In this document: positions 47,178-60,900 of the stretch, in pieces | Numbering within the stretch: the stretch's first letter is position 1 | How the letters are laid out: each line of letters starts with the position of its first letter | From: Pterobdella sp. o SKG-2022 | Lineage: Eukaryota; Annelida; Clitellata; Hirudinida; Piscicolidae | Assembly: GCA_964035795.1 (NCBI GenBank) | Contig: OZ038322.1 | Span: 18,268,674-18,332,673, forward strand | DNA length: 64,000 nt | Reading direction: 5' to 3' | Made by a program: the position numbers and the translations under genes | Notes under the pieces: model-generated | Seen by the model: only the letters and a program-made list of their open reading frames with translations | The model's database searches: none | What the model was told of the DNA's origin: nothing

Positions 47178-50100
47178 ATGATTAATAGAGCTTATAAAAA
47201 GAATTTCCAAAATGAAAACTTTTCTAACGTTCACCAAAATAAAGAGAAGATTTACACAAGCCCCATCGCCAACTACGATCAGACGTCTGGTTGCACGAAC
47301 ATCACTCCACAAGACACCACCACGCCAAAGCCCGCAGGCCTCCTTGTCAACTCGACTCTCTGGTCTTTTTTACTAGTTTTTCTGCAGTTCTCACTGTTCT
47401 TCATCGTTGTAGCAGTTGTGATTAACTGTTTCAAAGTGTTGAAAAAAGAAATTAAATGTATTTTATTCTTATACAAAAGAAGTATTTGTTCTATAAAAGA
47501 GCAACAGACGCCTATAAGACCTAGAGACTCCTCCCGACAACAAGTCGACATCATAAACGACAACTCAAAGCAACAGTGTCAAAAAGAAGAAATTCAACGA
47601 AAAAATGGGTTTTTCTACGTTTTTCTTATTACCTCGCAAATCATATGTGGATTGGTACAAAGCGTTTGCACGCTATGCTTTTTGGTCGTTTCCAAAAGCT
47701 GCAATGGTTGGTTTATTGTTTTTTTTATTTCCAAAAATAATAATAATGAAAAAAATGAGAATATTGTTAGAATTATTTAGAAATTAAGAAAAATAATACT
47801 GAATGAAAAAAGATTATTCACAATGGAGTTTTATTCAAATCATGAGAAAGCCAAAAAAATCAAAGGTTTGAGAAAAGTCAACAAAAGATCTTAAAAATCT
47901 TTTTATTTGGTATACATTATTATAGAACTATATTGTTTTTGTGCTTCTCATCAAAACATAATATTTTTGCAAATGTTTAATCTAGAAAGGTTATTGATTT
48001 GCAATTAGTTGACCCAAACAATGGTCCCAAACTGGGGTTTAGGTTGAACGAAAGGTATGTTTTATATGGGACTACTCCGTTTGAACCAGACGACCAACAA
48101 AATAGAAATAAAACAATAAGAAAAAATCAAAATAAAGAAATAAAAGGTGGAGTCACATTGGATGATAAATATTTAAGTATACACGTGGGATGTGATAGGG
48201 CGAGCATTAAGTTTGGTATTAGAATATAAAAGATAAGAAGATAGATAAAAATGAAAATTTTTCAAAAAATTGTTAACTCTTTCATTATTTTTCTCTTGAA
48301 TTGTTTATTTACTTGGAGCACACATTGCAACTCACATCGGGTGAGCGTACCACTTTCCATCCATCTCCATCTTTCACTGCATTTTCTGCTCTTCTTCTTT
48401 CCGTAATCAATATCTTAACTGATAAAAAACAATGTGGTCCTTCAGTATTACTTAGCTACTCGTCTCTACTGAGGTGACAACGCCCACTTATGTCTCCGAA
48501 CCATTGAGATATGTGAGCGTGTCATTCTTTCTTCGTTAAACCATGAATTTTCAAAATTTTTAGCACTTGATTTTACGTACTATCAGATCGATTACCCAAT
48601 GTTTGAGACAACTCCCAGACAGATTCAGCGATTGTAAAAACCGATTTTACTGTAACTCTTGTAAAAGCCTTTTCATATTATCTTTAAAACTTGATTTTTA
48701 GGGTTTATTTAATACAATAAATTTTAAGCTTTTTTCAGTTTGATATTACCGTCTTCCTCTGTTGCAGTTATGTAACCTTTATGCTATTTGAAACGTGAAT
48801 TTGCTTGTTACTTTTTTCTACTCCTCTTTTCATTTCCATCGTTTTGTGCCGATGTATCTCGATTTTTGCTTTTAAGTGTAAACTGATATCAAACTCGGTT
48901 CCGAGGAGGAAATTTCAGCGACTTTAGCCACAATGGCATATCGTCTGCATAAACAACATCGGTAAGTTTTCTAGTCGGATTAAAACTATCGTACGACGTG
49001 GAAATGTGAAACGAAATTGAAGGATTTATCAAATACTTATATAATATATATTCTAAAAATATTATTTTTTATGGAAGGGTTGAATGTATCATTTTGACCA
49101 GTTATTCATAGGTTCTTGCTTTTGAACTAAATCGCATATATAAACTAACAGTTATAACATTAATTATCAATAGTTTGAAGCTTGAAGGACTTTTTCAGAA
49201 GTTATATCGTCTTATTTTTTTTCCATATTGAATGCTTCTTATAGCAGCATGAAATTTAACTTTTTGAAATTAAATTTTTTCATCTGTTGTTAAGCTGCAG
49301 CAACGAGTATATCTTTCATGTGTTGGATTCTTAAAAGTTTATAAAAACAGATTTTCAGCCAGTTGTACAGTCGTTTTTAATTCAAAGCCTTCTGCTGAAA
49401 AGCTTTTTTTACCACTAATTTCTTTTACTGTTTTTTAAATCTTGAATACATTTTTAACTTGAAATACTTTTGAAAAATTAAGTTCTCTATTTTGCAGAAT
49501 TAATGTTATTGAATTTCGTAAAACACTCAATTCAAAATTATATATTAAAGTGTGTTGCAGCTGTTGAAAGCTTTAAAAATTCACAAGAAAATACTTTTGA
49601 ACCAGCATTAAAAATTAGAGTTTTCACAAAAAACTAATTTTTAAAAATATTAAATAAACCATAAAAATAAATCATTTACTTCAGCTAAATTAGTTAGTTT
49701 TAGTAGCATTTTATCTCAAAGGTTTTTCACTTAAACGGAATGCCCTTTAAAGCTGAAGACGATTTGCAGCTTAAATTTAAGTTCAAACTTATCAGTATAT
49801 TTGTGCCGATGGATTAAATGTACATAATAATGGCAATGGATATGTAATTTCAACCTCAATTTATACAAGCTTCCTGCTTCAGTTCATTGTAAATATTTTT
49901 GAAACAGAAATTTATTGTGTAAAAACAAGTTTTGTACTATAATTTATGAAGATTATGTCGTTAGGCCTTTTATTGTGAATATGTTCAGCAGAAAGGTCAG
50001 TAAAATAGATTTTAGTATTATTCTGAATAAAAAGAGTTATAACAAATATTATGGAAGTAGATTGACCAAAAAAGTATTTCAGTTGATAGTTTTTGTTCAG

Positions 50101-53100
50101 CGAAAAAAAATTTTTTTCGAAAATTTTTGGTTTTGTTTTGTGAAACCATGGAATTCTAAAAATGTTCGAGGAAAAAGCTAAAATATAACCACTTGAATCG
50201 CTTTACATTTACTTTTTAAACAAAATATTTATTTGAATAATCTAGTTTCAAGAAAGCTTTTATTTAAAAGAATAAAATTCTGCATGAAACATTAACGACT
50301 CTTTTGTTTTAGAGAGTCTAAGGCACCGATGGAACGTTGAAGCATGCATTTTTAAATTCTTTTAGAAATAAATTTTCTTAACACTTTGTTAAATCTCGCT
50401 GAAAGTTCAATTCTACACTTTTTGTTTAAAACAAGTATCCCATGAATCGATATGAATTCTGCATGAATAGTGATATTTGCAATCTTGATGAAGTACTAGA
50501 TTGAAAAGTTCATTGTCACCAGATCACCCAAGGGACATTCGTAACTGTGATAGATAGGCTGTTGAAAAACTTAAATGCGCATCCTTACTAAGTGTTTGTT
50601 GTGTTTCTAAAAAGAAAAAACACTCATTTGAATAAAATACTATTTTAAACCAAGCAAAACCATTAGTTTTGTCACTAATCTCTCAGACGTGAATAATGCG
50701 TGGAACATGTTAGAGTGTGTCATGCGTTCAATAAACTTCACACACATCACATCTCTTGTAGCTTTTGATCTTTCAAGCCAGTGCCAACATAAGGATAAAG
50801 ATCTTTTTTTGATCAAATCCACTCATCAAATTGATGAATTCGCTTCAAATGACATTCAAACTATTTCAAATACAACAAAAACTTCAACTTCCTTCAAGAA
50901 CATTCCGGAAAAAATGTTTGAAGAAAATATTAGCACCAAAGAAACTACTAATATTAGTCCTTTTCGAAGAATAGGAATGAAATGTACAATAAAAACGGTC
51001 TTATTATTTTTATTTTCATGGTTACTTGGGGGATTAGTAGGTTGGTTACCATTTTATGAGTATAGGCGCAACAGGAAAGAGTACTCAAAAGCAGATCTGC
51101 TACTCCTCGCCACCATAACCTCCCATCTGATGCCCCTCATACTCACCTTCGTCTTCTATCTCATCTACAAAATCAAAAACCACGAAAATGAAGCTAAGTT
51201 AGTTTTGAATGACCACCAAATAAACACCCCTAGTGTATTTTCCAGTGTGAACGACCAGCTTTCCGGAGTTAAATCACCTTCCGTAAATGTCAGTAACAGC
51301 CAGTTCAACGTCGAAAACAACTCTTTGAATACCATTATATCCAAAGAAACCATCTTCAGGTTGAAGAACAAAAAAAACGATTTTTCAACTCTCACTTTGG
51401 CTGGTAGTTTCTATCGGAAACAAAGGCTTTCTTCAAGCAGCAGCGTGAAAAAACGTGCTTCACTAAAAAACAAAATTATCAAAGAATCGCCAAAACTTGA
51501 TAGACATCCATCATTAAGGTACGGTGTTATAAGGTTTTAAATACTTTTGTCAAATTTTGAAAATAAGGATTTTTTTGCAATCAATCAAAAATATTTTTGA
51601 ATTATTTTATTGTTGGGATTTTCTTCATAATCTCATCTGTTTATTTTATTTTGACGTTTATTTTGACGTTTATTTTGACGATAAAGCTTTATGAAAAGTC
51701 AAATTGTTAGCAGAAATTAACTACTTTAATATATTATTTAATATAAATTTTTTGACTTGAAGTTCAAATGTAGTTTGCGTTTTAATTAAGATAAATTGAG
51801 TGTTTCTAATTTAAGTAGTCTTCTGAAGATGATAAGTAACTGATATGTGAGAGTTGTTCGAATACAGACATAAAAGTATTGTGTTTTTTTCTAATTTCAA
51901 GAATTAATTCATAATAACTATTTAAAAGGTACAGCATAAAAAGAAAGAAAAGTGCCGAATTAATTAATTTAATATCTTTGAAAAAGTTGGGACAAGTGGA
52001 AAAGAAGAGAATCCTATCGAAAGCCATCTGCAGTGACACAACTAAGTTTGATCGCAAAAATGCAGCTGACTTTAGGCTCAAAACTCTCAAAAACAAATCT
52101 TCAAATTTTTTAAGTGTAGACAATAGTCCAACTTATAAATCACACTCACGACAATTTGATTATTTGAACTCACAAGACGACAATGAAGACGACGATGACA
52201 GCAAAAACAACCAAAAATCCATTTCGTCAGTTTTCCTCAAACCTCTTAAACTCTCTGACACTAAAAAAAAGAAAAAATATGTCAATAAGTCCCGCATGTC
52301 TTCGACAGGGAGCGGGAATGAATCTAACAAATCGTCAAGATCATCATCAAGGTCAGATCGTAGTTCGGATGAAAGTCACCCGTCTTTAAAGTTCAGTACT
52401 CGCAGAAACATCAGTTCAAATAAGATTTTTCTTGAAAGGTGCCAAAGTTGTTTTATTTCATAAGTTGTTTCCCATTATTAATCAACCTTGATAACTAAAA
52501 GCTTAGTATCTTAATAAACTAACTAGTGTTTTGAAATTATATTCATTTTTACTGTGGCTTTTGGAAAAAATTATTATGCAATTAAAAAATAGATAATAGC
52601 ACATTGACAATCTTAATTTATCAATTACAACATTTGAGTTTTCAACTTTTATTCAGATTCAGAGCCTTTCAAAAGTTCAAAGTTTCATCAAGTGTTTCAT
52701 TTGATAAATTGATTTTTTAGGCTATAATCCATTATTTTGATACTGTCATTTGTTATATTATTTATTGAAATATTCATTAAATTTTATATTTTACCGTATC
52801 AGTCAAGTTGTCATTTATTATATTTATTTATTATGATAATTTTTTTTCACATACTTGAAAAAGTTAAACTTGCACGAAAAGCTTGATAGTATATAAAACT
52901 ATTCGTTATTCAGTAATTTTTTTTATTTTAACTTTGATGAAGTAATGTTATTCACTATTGCCTTAACTTTACACAATTGGTTTTCTTAGCTTACATGAAC
53001 ATTTTTTGAAAAATTTAAATTATCTTTTTTTTAATAATTTTTCGAGTTTGAAGATTCATAATCAAGCAGTTAAAAAAAACTATTTTTGGTAAATATTTTC

Positions 53101-54285
53101 AAATAAGTTCAGCCTTATCATGAAGCATACTTAAAAACATTCAACAACACAGCCTGTCCTATGAGTTTTTGAACTCTGAAGCATCTGGAAGCCGCAGTCG
53201 ATTTGGCGGGTCGATGAGAATGGACAAAAGAAAGAAAAAAAATGACGATTTTGTCATGGATAAACTTTTCAACCTCAAAAAACTAAATAAGCCCGCTAGA
53301 CCGAGCTTCAAGTTAATAACTGTTCAAATCATCATTGTTATTTTTATTAATGAAAGTCTTTTTCAGAAAACCTTTTATGGACAAGACACACAGTGTGGTG
53401 AGAGGCTTTGAGAGACACCCCTCTATGCGATTCAGCACCAAAAAAAATGTTCCAGCTGGAAAAAAGAAAACTTTGTCGTGGGCATCTGTGGCTTTGGAAG
53501 ATAAAAGTAACCAATTAAAAAGAAAATCCAAGCTTTCACTTTTGACACGTGAAACTCCATTGGGAATCGACAACAAAAAAGAAGTTCTATTTCGTCATTT
53601 CAAGACAAGTGACAAAAACAAGCCAAAAATTCATCGTATAACGAGCTTTTATTTGAACAAAACATTATCAAACATATTTGTGCCGAAAAGTAACAGTTTT
53701 TTGAGTTTAAATATTCAAAAAGAAACAGACAGTCTCAAAAAATGTCCCGATTCACCTCAGGCATCTATAGTTTACAAAGAAAAAAGTGCAAACAAAACAA
53801 AACGAATTATAAAGCATTGCCACTCTTTCAACCAAGCAAGATGTGCCAGTGAAATCATTAAAAAGGATGATGAATCCGGCAAGTTTTATAGGAGTTCCTT
53901 GAGAACACCTTCGATTGGTAGAAAAGATTACCCATTTAAAAATAAAAATCTCTTGGAGACCAAAGAAAGCTTCAAAACCTCAAATGAGAAGCTACAGATT
54001 GAGAAAGTAAATGAGGAAACTAAAGAGTATTTGGTGGAACTTGATAACCAGCAAGTGTTCATATACAAAAACATACAAAAAACTATCGAAAATTTGGCGT
54101 TAATTAATTTTTTATATTATTTGCCATTATCAATCGCGTTCGTAATTTGGTATTTATTCTTGGCATCAGTCGAATGCTCAGAAAAGTTCGAAGTGATTGA
54201 AACGATCACAGCAGCGGCATTATGTTTTTCTTATTCATTCGTTGTTGTGCGAAGTTCAATTGTTGTGGAAGGCTTGAAGATTTAG
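47178..54285 (+). CDS. Divergent rhodopsin-like 7TM receptor with giant third intracellular loop
   Basis: Five exons: 47178-47706, 50687-51518, 51929-52438, 53192-53311, 53367-54285; together 969 aa. Splice phases agree at each junction. N-glycosylation sites (NIT, NST) precede TM1 (residues 61-88). TM2 is about 144-171. TM3 follows SKSCND at the exon 1/2 junction; the DRY position reads D204-L-S. TM4 (278-299) has the W-to-P pattern SWLLGGLVGWLPF. TM5 (314-339) has HLMPLILTFVFYLIYK with the usual Pro and Tyr. Then comes a loop of about 565 residues. TM6 (907-932) has FLYYLPL; TM7 (939-963) lacks NPxxY. TM3-TM5 resemble muscarinic/aminergic receptors most, but this is weak. The loop carries RHPSLRYSIKRKK, SHPSLKFSTRRN and RHPSMRFSTKKN. 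The ligand is unknown, and signalling through G proteins is doubtful without DRY and NPxxY. It could also be another 7TM protein. Confidence 0.72.
47999..48229 (+). other. Open frame in receptor intron 1, possible alternative exon
   Basis: Inside the 2980-base first intron of the receptor gene lies an open frame with non-repetitive content (LVDPNNGPKLGFRLNERY, then TLDDKYLSIHVGCDRAS) ending in a stop. A plausible acceptor (TTTAATCTAG) lies just before it at about 47985. It could be an alternative terminal exon or chance. No family recognised. Confidence 0.25.
48230..50686. other. Remainder of receptor intron 1
   Basis: AT-rich with no further feature seen. Confidence 0.4.
51645..51680. repeat. 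12-base tandem repeat, three copies
   Basis: Three units of TTTATTTTGACG in the second intron of the receptor gene. Confidence 0.8.
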
Positions 54286-54923
54286 TTTCAAAGCTTGATG
54301 TACTAAACCCATTTAAATTGATGTATTATTTGAAATATTTGTTATAAAAACAATAGACTCTAGATAACATGCTTTGCGACTCCGTTGGGACATAATTTCC
54401 AAAGCAAACAGTTTTCACTCTAGCATCGCGACAACTTTTATGTGAAACCATAACTTATTAACGTGAATCACGCCAGATCTAAGCCTAAATAGATATGAAA
54501 CTCGAGCGAATTTGAAACCTTAATTGAGAACTAAATAAGTTTTATTTTGCTTTAAAATTAAATTCTATAAAAAATCGTGTTTATTTAGCAAAAATTTACA
54601 AAAAAAAAAATTTTAAACAAATTTTCAAAAAAAATTTTATTGACAAATTAACTTGCAGCACAATGGATCGGGCCATTGAAATACCAAGCGGTTCAAACGT
54701 ACCACAAGCAACCTATCCGCCACACTTATGCTATAAAACACCCTTATGATGCAGTTTCAATTAATCTTTAAAGCTATGAAATGAATTATTTATTTAAGTT
54801 GAACCAGTCATTAATTGCAATGAAATGTGGAGACATTTGAGGTTACAACAGTTTCAAACAAGGTGAAAATTTAACAGTGTTGCCAAATAAATAAGTAAAT
54901 ATGCCATTTCTATAAGATTATAA
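54286..54923. other. Intergenic, convergent 3' ends of receptor and JADE
   Basis: About 640 bases with A-rich runs near 54600; no coding signal. Confidence 0.45.
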
Positions 54924-57900
54924 CTAAGGCACCGCTTTTAATTTATCGGACAAAGTTTTACTTTTTAAATATTTATGGATATTCGAATTATTATTTTCTA
55001 ACAAATAAGATATTTTTTTCTTAATTAACAACTTATTTTTATTGATTAATTTTTCATTTTTTAAGATTTTTTTGTTTTCGTTCACTTTCCTGTTTTTCTT
55101 ACTGATTTCATTCAAATGATTTTTTGAGAAGACTGGCGATATATTGTCGTTGTTAATTTTATGGTCGAAGGGAGATTTTATTTTATCGTTGAAATTATTA
55201 TTTCTTTGTGCTTTATTGGGTTTTATTGCTAACAAACACTCAGGCCCTTTCAATGGGGAAAGGCTTTTTGAAGGGGTAATCTTGTCAGAGACGGCATTAT
55301 TTAGCTCACGTTTCGAACCGTCGTCTAAAAAACTTGGGATTTTGTTATTTTTTATAAAAGTGTCTAGAGTAACCTGTATCGAACGTATATTGTCGAGAGA
55401 CTTTTTGTTTTTTGATAAACTCTTCATAAATTTATTTTTCTCGAGATTTTTAACATTACTTACGTTGTTGTTGCTTTTTGTAATGTTTTGTTGCACTTTC
55501 ACAGAAGATTCATAAAGATTGCAGGTTATTTCATCCTCAAAATCTACCAAACTGCTCCTACTATTATCATTGTCAACTTCCAGGATATCTATTGTTTTGT
55601 CGTCTTCCCCGTCGCTTTTCTTTATCGTTATTTTCTTCTCACTCGACCATAATTTATTATTTTTCTTATTTTTTAGTTTTTTGCTTGAATTTTTGTCCTT
55701 TATAGTGGAATTCAAATTGTTTGTATGATTCAGCAATGTTTTATCGATATTGGGATCTACTTTTTTGTACTTATTTTTTTGCGGTCTATTATTTGAGCTA
55801 AATTTATTTTTAACCTCCTCACTATCAGCATAATCGTTTCGATTGAAACCATTAGTCAAATGAATTTTCCTTCTTTTAGAGTCCTTCTTCTTCGATGCAG
55901 CCTTGGTAGCTTTTATACCGTTCAAGATGCTTCTATTCCACTCACTCCACCTCTTCAAATCATCCTTCTCAAAATCATCATTGTTCGAATTGCTGACTTC
56001 GTTGCTGTTAGTAGTGTGATCGCTGATATTATTATTGTTGAAAACATGGGTTGAATCGAACAAGCCCGGTCTTTTAAGACCGTTATAAAATTTTTTATCT
56101 TCTTTTTCGTCTTCATCGTTTGAGTCTCGTTTTGAAGGGCTTTTCGAACGTTCATTTTCAGTTTGTGATATTTTCATGCAATTAACTCTTGAATTATTCC
56201 TTTTGCCCAACTTCACGATACGACTCAACTTTCCGAAGGTCTTCTCAAGGTCATTTGGAACTTTCTGGCATGTTTGCGTTTCTCTGTCAATCTCATTAGA
56301 ACACTTCTCATCGGTGTTTTTAACGTCTTGCAGAACTTCATTGCTCTTTAAATTTTTATAACGCATATACCTAGTGTTTTTATTAATATATTTTTGAATG
56401 GGAAAATTAATGGCTGATGCGGGTTCTTTCTGTACAAGGACCACTTCAACCTCATTATCAGAAAGATTAATCTCATCACTTAATTTATCAATCTCTTTTA
56501 AGTTTATATTAACACCAGATTCCTTTTTAACATTAACATCACCATCAAACCCACCACTGCTACCCATACCATCATGATCATCTCGAGCAATTGAATTCTT
56601 GTTTTCATCATTGACATTATCATCAATATTATGCACCTCCCTGGCATCATTGGCAGACTCACTTAACTTCCTCTTCTTCCTAACTCCAAGCATCCAAGCA
56701 AAGCTTTTGTAGGTGGGTTTGGCATAAGGATTGCCATAACACTCCCATTTAGACTTCCGTTTCTTCACTTTGGCAACTGTTTTGTTTTTAGTGTCTTGTA
56801 ACGGTAAGTGAATCATCGATTTAGAAGGTTTGCTTTTAATTAGGTTACTCTTTTGTTTTTGGTTGACTTTTTTGGAAAACAAAAACTCATGAATGCTATT
56901 AGAAGCAGAGGCAGTGAGTGTTGTGTTGGAAGAAGCAGATAAAACATCCGAATTTAAGGTTAAATTGAAATCCAAAACATCTTTGATATTTCCCACATCT
57001 ATCACCTGAGCATCATCATCTTCAGCCCATTTATTTTCATAATATTTGGCCGTCTTTATCACATCTATGGGCCTGTCATACAAGGAATCGTTGTAGTGGT
57101 GAAGATTTTTTATGGCTTCAAGGTCCTTGCTCTCATAACCATTGTAACTATTCAAAGCAGCCAGTTGTTGGTTGAAAAGATCTCGCTTCAACTGATAGAA
57201 AGATGCTCGCATACGCTCCCTCTTGTTAACCATATAACACAAGTTACGAACCTAAAAGGATTAAAAATCAATTATATAAATATCCTTATCATTTAGCGTC
57301 TTAATCTTCGCCAATGGGTTGAAACCACAAGACTCACCCTCTCTAGGTCTTGCCTAAGGTGTATGAACATCCGAAGTCGTGCCTTGAGAACATCCTGCCT
57401 TTGTCTCAACAAAAGATCTCCTTCCTCCACTTTTGGAGTCAGCAGTGGCTTGTTGAAGTGGCACTGTGGGATTATGATTGTGCTGAAGTGTGAATTGAAT
57501 TAATTTTTTATCCTTAGACCATTTTGAGTATAATTAACAAAAAAATAATATAAAACATAAAAAAAATTTTGAGAAAGATTTAAACAGGTGATTAAGCCCA
57601 AGCTAGCATGGGAACGAACGCAAAACGATGATGATGATGATTAAAGAAACATAACACACCTTCCTCTTGAGCTTCCAGTACTCATAGATGCATGATACCA
57701 CATAGTGCTTCATATGTAGTTTTGAGGCCACCTCTGAGACGTTTATGTGCTTGTAAAACTCTTCTGCTATCTTCTGCATCCTGGTTCATTCAAGTTTCAT
57801 GGATGTTATATTTGTGTTAAACGTTCATAGATGTTATAATTGTGTTACACTATATAAAAAGCTTTGCATTCTAATATATTATTTGAACACATGTTTTAAT

Positions 57901-60900
57901 AACATAAAGGAGCAGCACCTTCTTGAGTTTTCAACAATGGTGTCATCCTCATCAAGACATGCTTCTGAAGTTACTTCTGCATCCCTGTCTTTCGAGTGCA
58001 CTCCACAATACGACTAAATGTCATTTATATGAATGAGCATTGTTTCTTTTAAAACATATGCACTTGAAAAATAATAAGCAATATCGTAAAAATATTATGC
58101 TATTAGAAGCAGAAGCAGTGAGTGCTATGTTGGAAGAGGCAGATGTGACTATGGTTAATTCAAAAAGGTTTGAAATAAATTTTTTGGACTCTATTTCAAA
58201 TAGCCATTGAACCTTGCAATCAACATCACAAACGTTGTCACATACTTGGAGATCTTTGGAAGCATCTTCGAGGTTAAGCACCATCTGGTAGTTTCTGGAG
58301 AAGGCACAAGTGACATGGAAAGCAGTCTTGCATTTCTTTACTGAACATTGTATACAAGCACCAGACCTCTCCTTGCACACCACACATATCAGGTTCCAAC
58401 GAGTCATCTGTGATGTCCAGTTGATTGGTGTTTTGGTTGTGTGCTAAAAAAAATTGATCAATTTTTTACAACATGAATGTGATTGATTAAACTAATACCA
58501 AAATTAAAGACAAATTGGAACAAAAGTTTTAGCAAAACAACATGAATATACAGTAATGGAAACATGACAGCACTGAAACATACAGGAATGTCATTGATCT
58601 TAGCCACTGGCTCCATTTTGACATGGTCGACTATCACAACCTCAGGAATCCATATAGAACATGACAGGTGGGCCCACTGCACTCCATCCCTATGTGCATT
58701 TGTTCAGTATCATTACCATCTACCCTTAGTATAAAAATTAAAAAAAAACGGGTTTAATTCCACCACTATAAAGGTGAAAATGATGAATAATGATAACTAG
58801 AAAAATGCTGGTTAGAATAAAAAATATTGAAAAAAAAACAGTTCCTAAAAACTGAAATCTCCCCACAAAAAAGGGAAACAGAAACATAGCAACAACACCA
58901 ACGTGGATATTTTCATGGCTCCCCCTTGTATGGTGCACAAGGCACATCGGGGCTTCAGGCCCACTGCACATGTTCTGCATGCCCAGCTTCCTTTGGGTAT
59001 CTTTTGGATGCCGTAACATACCTGTAATAATACAGTTATAAAGATGTATTGTCATGGTTTGATGGAGATATTAAACTTAGTGGGATTGAATGATTCTATT
59101 TAGATGATGTGTGATAATATCATGAAGATTTATTGATTTGTGTCCCCATGAAACAACCTCATATTAGATTATAAACACATGTGTGTATGAAAATGACTGA
59201 ATTGATACATTATATCAAACAAAACACGGAAATATTTAAAACCCAGCATTTACAACTATATTGAAAATTCATGGAAACAAAGCAAACAAAGCACACATAA
59301 CAAAATGATACTATCATTTGGATGATATTTGAACCAGTGAGTAGAGTAAATGATAATGACAAAGTAAAATAATGTATAACAATCACAAACCTGATGCACA
59401 CCAACATCACACACGTCACAGAAGACCATCTCATTACCATCCTCTACATCCGGCTGTTGGGAAGATACAGGTGTTAATATCGGTGCTTAAAAGATTGAGT
59501 TCACTTTTATTTTCATGGCTATATGCCTATAATAATGTGAAATAGTAATAACTAAAACTGTTTGAATAGACAAAATATCATTCATAGTGGTACATATAGT
59601 CATATGAGTTCAACGAACTAACCAGACGACACACATCACACACTACATCTTCATCAAACTCCACACCAGCAGCTTGCACCTATCATTAATATTGAAAAGT
59701 CATTATCATTAATTAGACGTCATTATTATTAAAATGTTAATTGAAACACCTGGAAAACTATTATTAATCCTAGCTAAGATATAAAATGATGATTCTATCA
59801 GGTAGATTGAACAAACCTATCTATTTTATATAAAATCAAAAGCATTATATTAGCCAAAATAATTACCAAATACCTTACCACTAATGAATTCATGAATCAA
59901 TTGTTCACCAACCACCCACATACCTCCTTCAGGGCACTGTAGCACTGTGTCTCCAACTCTTCTAGCACCCTCTCCATGCTATAGTCCACCACCTCTTCTT
60001 CCCCTGTGCCATAGTGATGAAGTTAGCATTATTTGAGAATAGGCATTACCCACCTGTCTCAATAAAAAGTTTTAGCTGATATTCAATCAAAATTAAATCA
60101 ATCATATATTGATTTTTCTTTACTGAGCTTAAAAAACAAATTCAATATTTCATAGCAAATAAAAATTTAATAAAAGGTTGAAAGTAAATTTATTGATCAA
60201 AACTATTGAGACTTACATAAGTTAAACTTACAAATCAAACATTGACAAGATGAGAAGAACTCAATAATAAGTGTTATTTAAACACATTTACTAATTGGTT
60301 AATTGATAAGAAAAATTTATTATTAAAAAATATAAAAGCTTTTTTATCAAAATATAATCATCAGAAAATATTGTTATTTTATTAAAATCATTAAGTTCAT
60401 CAATCAAACAAACCCCATTCGCTTCTGGCATGGTTGAATCGTTGGAGCCAGCAGTAATCCAAGTGATCCATGTCATATCTGCACACCTCCTCGGCCATCT
60501 TCTGGGTCTCATGCAACTCGTGGATAGCTATCTTATATGCCTCATCTGTTGATGACCTCAATAGCTTCTTAGGCCTTGAGAAAAGGAAAAGAGGATGCCA
60601 AGAATATTCACTACATATTTGTATGATTTATATATAAAGATCTATACAAACAAAATGGTATCAGAGTGGTTATTAATAATTCTATGAAGACCAACATTTT
60701 GAAGCCATATGACCCATTCAACAGACTGTTCTCCTTCAGAAACCTGCCATGATAATGCAACTAATAAATTGTTTATGATTATATCTTTATCATTGAACAA
60801 ACATTTATAATAAAAAAATTATATAGAACATAGTGAATTACATGTAAATATTTTAAAAAAATGATTTGATAATACACATAAAATACAAAATCAGTTGAAA

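Noticed and set aside
47178..54285. Ion channel or transporter instead of a GPCR
   Set aside because: Helix order, the W/P of TM4 and Pro/Tyr of TM5 fit class A receptors better, though the lack of DRY and NPxxY leaves some doubt.
55144..56361. Plus-strand hydrophobic open frames opposite JADE
   Set aside because: They are antisense shadows of the Lys/Asn-rich JADE tail.
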